Source of the DNA: JBGSKY01 sp041740995
Lineage (GTDB): Bacteria > Planctomycetota > Planctomycetia > Pirellulales > Pirellulaceae
Assembly: GCA_041740995.1 (NCBI GenBank)
Contig: JBGSKY010000314.1
Location: forward strand, 1-9,028
Reading direction: 5' to 3'
DNA: 9,028 nt
Part shown: piece by piece, positions 1-7,381 of the stretch
Numbering within the stretch: the stretch's first letter is position 1
Layout: each line of letters begins with the position of its first letter
Notes under the pieces: generated by a model
The model's database searches: none
What the model was told of the DNA's origin: nothing
Seen by the model: the letters and a program-made list of their open reading frames with translations, nothing else
Translations under genes and position numbers: made by a program

Positions 1-2
1 GT

Positions 3-2906
3 TTGTTCTACACGTCACGCGACTTGGATGATGCTGCCAAGAAGAAACAATTGCAAGAAGCATCTGCTCTGCTAGAGGAGTTTCTGGAAAAATATCCCGA
101 CGGTTCATATGCCGACAAAGCTTTCTACTATTTGGCCGAAAGCAATTATCAGCTTGGCAACGTGCCGCGAGCAGCGACGCTTTTTCGAACGCTGACGACC
201 AATCCGAAGTTAGAGAAATCGTCAATTATTCCGGACGCCTATTACTCGTTAGGTGTCGCATATGAAGAGCTTAAGCAACCGAAGTTGGCCTCGGAGGCGT
301 ACGATCGTTTTCTTGCAAAATATTCTGATCACCGGCTTGCCCGCGAAGTCCAGCTTCGTAAAGCCGAATATCTGCTAAGCATCAATCAAGCAGATCAAGC
401 GGTCGAATTACTGGGCCAACTGGTCGGCAATAAAGACGCGCCGATGAGAGATTACATTCTCTATCGTTATGGCTATGCATTGGGCAAGTCGGGCGACTAC
501 AAAAAATCGGCAGTGGTCTACAAGCAACTTTCAACCGAGTTCCCGAACTCTGAATATGCCACCGATTCCGCCTTGGCCGCCGGTCAATCGTTGATGCGCG
601 AACAACGCTATGACGATGCGAAAACATTTTTTAAAGGGTTGTTGCCAAACAAAGATGATTTGGCTGCTCAAGCGGCGCATTGGTTAGCACAAATCGGAAT
701 CTTGCAAGGCAAACCTGAGGACACAATTTCAGTATCTCGCGACGCGCTGGGTTGGGCCCCAGAATCCCAATGGCGAACGGCTTTGCGAATTGATTTGGCT
801 GACGCGTTGGCCGGGACCGAAGACGGCAAGGACGAGGCAACCACGATCTACGAGAGTGTTGCGCTGGAACAAGAAGATCATCCCTCTGCCGCTCGCGCCG
901 CCTACAACGCGGCCTTCGCGGCCCTTCGCAAGGGCGATGCGACCAACGCGACGAAGTGGGCGGATTACTTTGCAAAACGCTACAAAGATGATCCGCTGGC
1001 GAGCGAAGTTGCGTTTGTAAAAGCCGAAAGCTTGTTGCAAGCTGGCAAGCACGCCGATGCGGCAGCTGCGTTTGAGCAGTTGATTCAAGCTTTTCCGCAA
1101 TCGCCTTCCTTGGCCGGTTGGAAGCTCCGTAATGCGTCGGCTTATTTCTTCGGAGAGAACTACGCGAAGGCCATTCCAGCGCTAAATAAGATTGTTCAGG
1201 AAAGCAAAGATTCTGAGGCGATCGGCGAAGCACTATTTCTTCTAGGCGCCTCGAACTTTAAGCAAAGCAAGTTTGATCAAGCGATTGAATCGCTGAAAAA
1301 ATCGATTGCTATTGAACCGGCATGGAAAGGTGTTGACGAAGCGTATTTGATTCTGTCGGAAGCCTACAGCAAATCTGGAGATGATGCCTCGGCGCGAGCG
1401 ACCTTGGAATCGTTGATTGCAAAGTTTCCAAATTCTCCATTCAAAACTCAAGCCGAATTTCGATTGGGGCAACTCTCGGCTGACTTTCGTGATTTCGACG
1501 AAGCAATTGCTGCCTACGACGCCGTCCTAGCCGCTAATGACGAACCAGACTTGATTGAATACGCTCGCTATGGCAAGTCATGGGTCTTGATCCAGCAGAA
1601 GCGATTTGACGAAGCGCTCAAGCTAGCGATGCAAGTGTCGATCAATACCAAAGACGAGTCGTTGCGGACCGAGTCAGCTCTCGCCGCCGCGATCTGCTTA
1701 CGAGAAATTGGCAAGCCGAGCGAAGCCGTCAATGTGCTTGAAAAGATTCAGCGTGAAAGCAACATTAGCAACGTCGATTCTTCGTTGGCTGCCAAGTTGC
1801 TTCTCGAACTAGGTGTCGCGTATTTGCAATCCTCGCAATTGGACAAAGCCAGTACTACCCTGCAAACATTGGCAAAGAAGTATCCTGACTTTCCGGACGT
1901 TGACAAAGCGATCTACGAAAACGCGTGGGCTCTCAAACGCAACGGCCAAGCTGATAAGGCGCTCGTCGCGTTTCAAGATTTGATCCAGCGTTTTCCAAAC
2001 AGCCCACTCGCTGCCGAAGCCTATTATCACGTAGCCCAGCAAGACTACGACCGTCAAGATTTTGATTCGGCTGTCAAAGCCTACACGATCGCAATGACTA
2101 AAACGAGCGATGATTATGTTCGTGAAAAGTCGCTGTACAAACTTGGTTGGACGCACTACCAAACATCGAACTGGCAATCAGCCGCCCGCTTCTTTGGCGA
2201 TCTGTCACGCGAGTATCCGGACGGCGAACTAGCGATTGATGCGATCTTTATGCAGGGCGAATGTGACATGAAGCTGTCGCGATTCCGCGAGGCCGTTCTG
2301 CACTACAAGAAGGCGCAACAACTGTTTGAAAAAACCGAACAAGGCGGACAAGTCGATCCACAAATGGCTCAACTAATCTACTTACACGGCGCTCAAGCGG
2401 CCCGAGAAATGAAGGATTGGGATTCGATCAATCGCTTCACGGATGACTTGTTGCGACAATTTCCAGACTCAAATTATGTAGCCCTCGCTCGATTTGAGAA
2501 AGCCTTCTCGTTGCAGAACCAAAAACAACTCGACGAGGCGTACAAAGTCTTTGAAGAGATCGCCGAATCAAGCCGCAATGAGATTGGCGCTCGTTCGCGC
2601 TTCATGATGGGCGAGATACATTTTTCTAAACGAGAGTTTGCCCTGGCTGTTCAAGAGTTTCAAAAAGTCATGTACGGTTATGGCGCAACCCAAGCGGCAC
2701 CGGAGATCAAGAATTGGCAAGCGAGATCGGCAATCGAGGCCGGGCGTTGTAGCGATCTGATCATTGCTGATTTGAAAGGCGAATCGAAATCGAGAGCAAT
2801 CGAAGTGGCGAAATCGTTCTACGGATTCGTGGCAACCAATCATAGCGACCACGAAATGGCCAGCGCGGCCCAAGATCGACTGGCTGAACTCAACGCAATG
2901 CGATAA
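3..2906 (+). CDS. Very long TPR-repeat protein, 5' end cut by window
   Basis: Scaffold-type protein built almost wholly of tetratricopeptide repeats, probably periplasmic. The reading frame is open from the window edge to TAA at 2904-2906, giving 967 visible residues; the TTG at position 3 is just the first possible codon, so the true start and any signal peptide lie upstream. Repeats of about 35-40 residues recur throughout. Many open with a YPDGS/FPNSP-like turn followed by A-x-x-A-x-Y-x-L/x-G helices, for example KYPDGSYADKAFYYLAES near residues 30-47 and RFPNSPLAAEAYYHVAQ near 665. This turn is typical of the CpoB/YbgF and BamD style of TPR rather than eukaryotic TPRs. It lies upstream of ExbB/ExbD-like genes on the same strand, which suggests an envelope role like CpoB, but a hairpin at 2966-2993 may separate the transcripts. 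Product class is secure; function is inferred. No frameshift or repeat breakdown was seen. Confidence 0.9.
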   Translation: MFYTSRDLDDAAKKKQLQEASALLEEFLEKYPDGSYADKAFYYLAESNYQLGNVPRAATLFRTLTTNPKLEKSSIIPDAYYSLGVAYEELKQPKLASEAYDRFLAKYSDHRLAREVQLRKAEYLLSINQADQAVELLGQLVGNKDAPMRDYILYRYGYALGKSGDYKKSAVVYKQLSTEFPNSEYATDSALAAGQSLMREQRYDDAKTFFKGLLPNKDDLAAQAAHWLAQIGILQGKPEDTISVSRDALGWAPESQWRTALRIDLADALAGTEDGKDEATTIYESVALEQEDHPSAARAAYNAAFAALRKGDATNATKWADYFAKRYKDDPLASEVAFVKAESLLQAGKHADAAAAFEQLIQAFPQSPSLAGWKLRNASAYFFGENYAKAIPALNKIVQESKDSEAIGEALFLLGASNFKQSKFDQAIESLKKSIAIEPAWKGVDEAYLILSEAYSKSGDDASARATLESLIAKFPNSPFKTQAEFRLGQLSADFRDFDEAIAAYDAVLAANDEPDLIEYARYGKSWVLIQQKRFDEALKLAMQVSINTKDESLRTESALAAAICLREIGKPSEAVNVLEKIQRESNISNVDSSLAAKLLLELGVAYLQSSQLDKASTTLQTLAKKYPDFPDVDKAIYENAWALKRNGQADKALVAFQDLIQRFPNSPLAAEAYYHVAQQDYDRQDFDSAVKAYTIAMTKTSDDYVREKSLYKLGWTHYQTSNWQSAARFFGDLSREYPDGELAIDAIFMQGECDMKLSRFREAVLHYKKAQQLFEKTEQGGQVDPQMAQLIYLHGAQAAREMKDWDSINRFTDDLLRQFPDSNYVALARFEKAFSLQNQKQLDEAYKVFEEIAESSRNEIGARSRFMMGEIHFSKREFALAVQEFQKVMYGYGATQAAPEIKNWQARSAIEAGRCSDLIIADLKGESKSRAIEVAKSFYGFVATNHSDHEMASAAQDRLAELNAMR

Positions 2907-2965
2907 CTCGTCGCACTGTGGAAAGTCTCGCAACTCGTCATCATCCATGCAATTTATGTAGCTTT

Positions 2966-2993
2966 ACTTGCCTAACGAACTTCGTTGGCAAGT
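2966..2993 (+). terminator. Hairpin after TPR gene, possible terminator
   Basis: An inverted repeat 60 bases after the TPR gene: ACTTGCC (2966-2972) pairs with GGCAAGT (2987-2993), one T (2973) bulges, then AACGA pairs with TCGTT around a three-base ACT loop. That is 12 pairs in all. The bases that follow are only moderately T-rich (GTTTCCTCTT from 2998), so this is not a textbook intrinsic terminator. It could instead mark an RNA end or stabilise a 3' end. The rest of the 2907-3174 spacer holds no convincing gene or promoter box that I can see. Confidence 0.45.
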
Positions 2994-3174
2994 TGGCGTT
3001 TCCTCTTCAACAGAGTGATTCGACAAAACACTGGCGAAGTTTCCGAATTTTCAGTCGCGAAACCTTCAGAAATCGTTAGCATAAGAGGGTCAACGGTTCG
3101 CAATAAACTTTAGACTTCTTGGGTCAGCAACCCCGCGTCTGAGAATCGCAGTCCTAACAAAAGTACGATCGACA

Positions 3175-4320
3175 ATGAGGATCGCCGCCATCCGATTTAA
3201 ACGGCCTGCTTGTCATCTTTTCAGCGTCTGCTTGTTGCTGTTCTTGCTCGCGTGTTTTTCCAGTAGCGCTTTGGCTCAATCGCCAACAGCCAGGGAACGA
3301 ACACAAGGCAATCGTTTCGCTCCGCCGCCATCACTTCAGGATCAACGTGCATTGGAGCAAGATGGAAATGCTCAGGAAATTGTCGATGCGGATGAATTTG
3401 CTGCTCTGCAATCGGCGGCCAACAGTTCTGCCACAACTGACGAAGAAGGAAGTGTAAGACCGGGCATTAACGCATTTAGCTTGTTGCTGCGTGGTGGCTG
3501 GGTCATGGTTCCGTTAGCAATTGTGTCGCTCTTGGTTTTGATGTGGACCTTCGAACGTTTCATTGCTCTGAGACGCTCAAGGATATTACCGAGGGCATTA
3601 GTTCGACCGCTAACACAGTTGATTCGTCAGTCAGACACGCTTCCGGTGCAAGATGCCTACAAGCTGTGTTTGGCGTCTCCATCGGTTGCTTCTAACGTAA
3701 TCGGAACAGCGCTCATGCGGACTGGCCGCCCGATGCCCGAGATTGAAAAAGCCGCTTTTGATGTTATGCAACGCGAAATCGATTCGGCGACTGGACCGGT
3801 GCGATGGCTGGCGTTTTTGGCAAGTGTCGCTCCGCTACTTGGCTTGCTTGGTACGGTTTGGGGGCTGATTCTCGCTTTCCATGACACAACTATGCTGGAT
3901 CCAACGCAGAATCGCGCCGAAGCACTGGCAACTGGTATTTATGAAGCTCTCGTTACAACGTTGGTAGGTCTGATCATCGCGATTCCTGCAGCGGCGATTG
4001 CACAATATTTTGAGAACCGCATATTGCGACAGTTCCGCGGTGTCGAGGATTTGACTGCTCTATTATTACCACGGCTGGAAGCGTACGAGAGTCGGCTTCG
4101 ATTCGATCCAATCGGTCGCGAACTTGTCGCTCGTGATATTCAAACTGCCGCCAAAGTTCGCTCGTCAAGTCAACCGTTGTCTGCCAATTCAAGCCAGGCC
4201 AGCGTCAACGGAACAATGTATGACATTCCACCTATTGTCGAATCAAATCCGAACGTCTCGACTTCGCGACGAAGCACCGGTTCGCGAAGTGACCTTTCCA
4301 AGACCAATCGGAACACCTGA
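3175..4320 (+). CDS. MotA/TolQ/ExbB-family proton channel subunit
   Basis: Inner-membrane channel subunit (381 residues) that, with an ExbD/TolR partner, turns proton flow into mechanical work. Residues 1-34 form a signal peptide (basic start, hydrophobic 17-28, likely cut after SALA34), followed by about 70 polar residues expected in the periplasm. Membrane helices lie near 107-126, 211-236 and 253-277, with a cytoplasmic loop near 127-210. The signature ASVAPLLGLLGTVWGL (216-231) is diagnostic. By motif alignment T227, E257 and T262 match T148, E176 and T181 of E. coli ExbB, the polar residues of the channel, so it should be functional. The tail beyond about 320 is Ser/Asn/Arg-rich and seems disordered. 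ATG at 3175 is chosen because it begins the signal peptide; no clear Shine-Dalgarno precedes it. The ExbD-like gene begins two bases after the stop. Whether it is nearer ExbB or TolQ cannot be decided by eye. Confidence 0.93.
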   Translation: MRIAAIRFKRPACHLFSVCLLLFLLACFSSSALAQSPTARERTQGNRFAPPPSLQDQRALEQDGNAQEIVDADEFAALQSAANSSATTDEEGSVRPGINAFSLLLRGGWVMVPLAIVSLLVLMWTFERFIALRRSRILPRALVRPLTQLIRQSDTLPVQDAYKLCLASPSVASNVIGTALMRTGRPMPEIEKAAFDVMQREIDSATGPVRWLAFLASVAPLLGLLGTVWGLILAFHDTTMLDPTQNRAEALATGIYEALVTTLVGLIIAIPAAAIAQYFENRILRQFRGVEDLTALLLPRLEAYESRLRFDPIGRELVARDIQTAAKVRSSSQPLSANSSQASVNGTMYDIPPIVESNPNVSTSRRSTGSRSDLSKTNRNT

Positions 4321-4322
4321 GC

Positions 4323-4751
4323 ATGGGTCTTTCTATCCGCAAACCGATCGCTGCAAACGCTCTGTCGATGACGCCGCTAATCGATGTCGTGTTTTTGTTG
4401 CTGATCTTCTTCTTGGTTGCATCGCAATTCGCAAATGAGGATCGGCAATTGCCGCTGAAACTTCCTTCAGCCGACAGCGCGATGCCAATGACGGTCGATC
4501 CTGAAATTTTGGTTATTAACGTTGCCGCCGATGGGAAGTTTTACGTTGACGGAAAATATCTCAGCTTGGCCGATTTGAAGGCACGAGTGGAATCGGATGT
4601 TCGCGACAATCCAATCAGTCAAACGGTGCTTGTGCGAGGTGACCGCGATGTGCCCTATCAGGCGATCGTTTCCGTCTTGGATATTTGTCACAGCGCAAAG
4701 GTACCGAGCTACAAATTGACGACATCTTTGGACTCGGTCTCGTCGAATTAG
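4323..4751 (+). CDS. ExbD/TolR-family biopolymer transport protein
   Basis: Stator-like partner of the preceding channel subunit, 142 residues, close to the usual family length. One membrane helix (about 18-36) starts with the family pattern MTPLIDVVFLLLIFF; D21 is the conserved membrane aspartate matching D25 of ExbD and D23 of TolR, which takes part in proton movement. The rest (about 45-142) is the periplasmic domain with the usual strand-helix order: ILVINVAADGKFYVDG, a helix with LADLKARV, then TVLVRGDRDVPYQAIVSVLD and a final KLTT strand. The ATG lies two bases after the upstream TGA with only a weak purine stretch before it, so translation is likely coupled. The stop TAG at 4749-4751 shares its G with the ribosome binding site of the next gene. 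No missing residues or truncation were seen. Confidence 0.95.
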   Translation: MGLSIRKPIAANALSMTPLIDVVFLLLIFFLVASQFANEDRQLPLKLPSADSAMPMTVDPEILVINVAADGKFYVDGKYLSLADLKARVESDVRDNPISQTVLVRGDRDVPYQAIVSVLDICHSAKVPSYKLTTSLDSVSSN

Positions 4752-4755
4752 GAGG
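4751..4755 (+). promoter_or_regulatory. Shine-Dalgarno GGAGG deciding the start of the next gene
   Basis: GGAGG begins on the last base of the ExbD-like stop codon and lies seven bases before ATG at 4763. It is the strongest ribosome binding site in the window. It fixes the start of the large downstream gene at 4763 rather than at an in-frame TTG at 4685 inside the ExbD-like gene, and its overlap with the stop suggests translational coupling. Confidence 0.85.
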
Positions 4756-4762
4756 CTGTGCG

Positions 4763-7303
4763 ATGCAAGATCAATCACAAACGCAAGATCGAGGTGGCTG
4801 GATTTACAACGCTTCGTTGGTGTTTTTATCGTCAGTCGTCTTGGGAATTGTGTTAACGAATTTTGCGGTCGACGATCCTCGACTTCTGCACAACGCCTGG
4901 ACATATATCGCGATCTTGCCCGCAGGAATTATGCTGCTTGGTCTGCTCTCACGGATGTTTTCGAATCGTTCGCTGGAACGCTCTTTGCAAGCTGCTTTTT
5001 TGATCAGCCTGACGATTCATTTGTTAATTCTAACGGGCTCATTTCACATCGTTGTTTTGCAATCGGCCTACCAAGCAAAAAATGACGGCGTTCAAGATGC
5101 AGTCGATCAAAAACGAATCGAAGAGAATTACAGCACAGTTGCTTACGAACCCAAATTCGACAAGCAACCTGAAACAAGCATTGCAAATCAAATAACTCGC
5201 TCGCAAGTCGTTGACGCTTCGGCGAGCGATGTGAAACTCGAACAAAGTCAACAATATGAGCTGACGAAAGCTGCAGACGTGCCGCAGCCAAAATTGGATC
5301 TGAAATCGCCTGAGTTAGCACCGAGCCGGTCAAGCTTGGAGATACAACCTATCGAAGCAGAACAGGTTGAAATCACAGCTCGGGCTGAACAACTACCTCG
5401 CAATTCGCTTAATCTAGATGATCCATCGCTAGCCGCGCGGGCGAGTTCCGAGATCAATGTTCCGCAACAGCAATCCTTAGATCCGAATGAATCTTTGCCA
5501 GATGCGAATTCGATGGCACGGTCAGCGGATGTTCAACAAGGCCAACGGCAACCGTTTACGACACCCTCTCTCGACGCGATTCCATTGCGTCCCAATCGCG
5601 CGTTATCCGAGCTTGCCAGACCCAATTCTCCACGCCGACAAAGCTTGCCCGACCAGCCGGTCCAGCCTGACATCCAGGCTCGTCAGCAAGCAACCCTTCA
5701 AAGTCTGGACAACTTGTTTGAAAGCCAGCAACGTGTACAGTCGATGCCACGCATGGATCAAATTGGCGATACTTTCTCACCGAGCGATTTGGTGATGGGT
5801 GTGACAGTTCCAACCCAAGGGATGAGCGATATTACAGAAGCCGCCGGTCCGATTACTGACGTTGGTGCTTTGGGATTTGATCGTCGCGATCAAACGCGTC
5901 CGTCGGATCAGCTCTCGACTGAGGGTTCGTTGCAATCCGATAGCAATTCAAGCGGCCTGAGCACTGGATTCACTGGCAGCGCAGCTAGCGGCCTTTCGCC
6001 GATGCTATCCGGACCGCGATCGACCGATTTGCAACCTCGGCCTCGCGGTGGGATGGGATTCGGTGAGCTTGGCGGTCTGGCCCGATCCAACGAGCAACGT
6101 ATGCCGACGGAAATTGGTCGCAATCGAACTGCGCCGATGGTCCGCGTTACACCCGGAACTCAAGCGCCGACCGGCTCGACGGCGATGCCCGCGCCCGCTT
6201 TTGCTAAGCGAGCCGAACGAAACAATCCGCAGGTCGAAGCATCTGACTTAGGCCAATGGGGACCGCAAACTGAAGCAGCGATCGAAAGCGGGTTGGCTTT
6301 TCTCTCAAACCATCAACGTGCCGACGGCTCGTGGGCTTTGGAAGATTTTGGCGATCGGCCTTACTTTCAAAGCCATACCGCTGCGACGGCTCTGGCGCTG
6401 CTGGCCTTTCAAGGCGCTGGGTATTCACACATGGAATTTCAATATCAAACGCAATGTGATAAAGCGATTCGATATTTAGTTGCAAATCAGAAAACAGACG
6501 GCAACTTGTACATACTGATGAACCAACAGTCCGATCGAAACGGAATGTTCTACTCGCACTCAATCGCAGCCCTTGCCCTTTGTGAAGCGTTCGGAATGAC
6601 TCAAGACGAACGGCTGCGCGAACCGGCGCAACGAGCTATCGACTATTTAATCGCGACGCAAGATCCTATCGGCGGATCGTGGCGATATGCACCACGAACA
6701 GAATCCGATACCAGCGTAACTGGGTGGTGCATGATGGCCTTCAAGAGCGCTGAGTTATCAGGTCTCAAGGTCGATCCCAAGGCGTACATCGGTATTGAGC
6801 GACATTTGCAAAACGCCCAAGCCAGCCCGCAACAACGATACTTGTATCGATACAATCCTTCCGCTGCGGACACGCCTCAAACACGACATGGCTTGCAACC
6901 AACCCCTACGATGACCAGTGTCGGGCTGCTTGCAAGACTGTATCTCGGTTGGCGAAGAGATAACGCGGATATGGTTCGTGGCGCAGATTATATTCTGCAA
7001 TCGTTACCTGAAATTGGCACGGTTGACGAACCCAAGCGCGACACTTATTACTGGTACTATGCGACCCAAGTTATCTTTCATATGGGCGGCGACTATTGGA
7101 AGCGTTGGAATCAAAATCTGCACCCCATGCTCATTCAATCGCAAATCCAACGCGGGCCGATGGAAGGTTCTTGGGATGCAGGCGGTGCGATTCCGGATCG
7201 CTGGGGTGTATTCGCGGGTCGATTGTACGTCACGACCATGAATCTACTTTCGCTAGAAGTCTACTATCGCCATCTTCCGATCTATGAGGACACAGCGCGA
7301 TAG
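4763..7303 (+). CDS. TonB/TolA-like membrane transducer with squalene-cyclase-like toroid domain
   Basis: An 846-residue envelope protein in three parts. (1) Membrane helices near 13-33, 46-62 and 77-100; the second loop (63-75: R64, R69, R73) is basic and so cytoplasmic, putting the C-terminal part in the periplasm. Helix three reads FLISLTIHLLILTG (79-92) with S82-x-x-x-H86, the same spacing as S16/H20 of TonB and S18/H22 of TolA, which contact ExbB-ExbD/TolQ-TolR. (2) About 105-495: Gln/Ser/Pro-rich linker without clear domain. (3) About 500-842: six helical-hairpin repeats of the prenyltransferase/squalene-cyclase toroid type, with GSW turns at 522-524, 638-640 and 802-804 and DTSVTGW at 649-655. 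The cyclase DXDD motif is absent. Start ATG at 4763 follows GGAGG. Third gene of the ExbB/ExbD operon. Toroid fold and membrane part are well supported; the energy-transducer role is inferred from motif, topology and context. A TolA/TonB_C C-terminal domain is not seen. Confidence 0.85.
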   Translation: MQDQSQTQDRGGWIYNASLVFLSSVVLGIVLTNFAVDDPRLLHNAWTYIAILPAGIMLLGLLSRMFSNRSLERSLQAAFLISLTIHLLILTGSFHIVVLQSAYQAKNDGVQDAVDQKRIEENYSTVAYEPKFDKQPETSIANQITRSQVVDASASDVKLEQSQQYELTKAADVPQPKLDLKSPELAPSRSSLEIQPIEAEQVEITARAEQLPRNSLNLDDPSLAARASSEINVPQQQSLDPNESLPDANSMARSADVQQGQRQPFTTPSLDAIPLRPNRALSELARPNSPRRQSLPDQPVQPDIQARQQATLQSLDNLFESQQRVQSMPRMDQIGDTFSPSDLVMGVTVPTQGMSDITEAAGPITDVGALGFDRRDQTRPSDQLSTEGSLQSDSNSSGLSTGFTGSAASGLSPMLSGPRSTDLQPRPRGGMGFGELGGLARSNEQRMPTEIGRNRTAPMVRVTPGTQAPTGSTAMPAPAFAKRAERNNPQVEASDLGQWGPQTEAAIESGLAFLSNHQRADGSWALEDFGDRPYFQSHTAATALALLAFQGAGYSHMEFQYQTQCDKAIRYLVANQKTDGNLYILMNQQSDRNGMFYSHSIAALALCEAFGMTQDERLREPAQRAIDYLIATQDPIGGSWRYAPRTESDTSVTGWCMMAFKSAELSGLKVDPKAYIGIERHLQNAQASPQQRYLYRYNPSAADTPQTRHGLQPTPTMTSVGLLARLYLGWRRDNADMVRGADYILQSLPEIGTVDEPKRDTYYWYYATQVIFHMGGDYWKRWNQNLHPMLIQSQIQRGPMEGSWDAGGAIPDRWGVFAGRLYVTTMNLLSLEVYYRHLPIYEDTAR

Positions 7304-7381
7304 CCGTCTGCCCTCGTTGGAGTGTTCGAAGCGATGGGGAGTGGCGAGCCGCTCAGGCTATTCAACATTCAGCGACTTTGC

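Noticed and set aside
631..1233. Open 200-codon frame on the - strand inside the TPR gene
   Set aside because: The + strand TPR frame is unbroken and rich in repeats; the antisense product is Arg/Pro/Ser-rich with no domain, as expected of a shadow frame.
4685..4762. Upstream in-frame TTG that would lengthen the toroid protein by 26 residues
   Set aside because: It lies inside the ExbD-like gene, gives a polar stretch with no homology sense, and the GGAGG at 4751-4755 points to ATG at 4763.
4763..7303. Reading the toroid protein as a true squalene-hopene cyclase for hopanoid synthesis
   Set aside because: DXDD is absent, the toroid is about half the size of a two-domain cyclase, and topology puts it in the periplasm behind a membrane anchor beside ExbB/ExbD.
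7339..7354. Small hairpin GAGTGG/CCGCTC between the convergent genes as a shared terminator
   Set aside because: Only six pairs including a G-T pair, with no T-run on either side; it may be chance.
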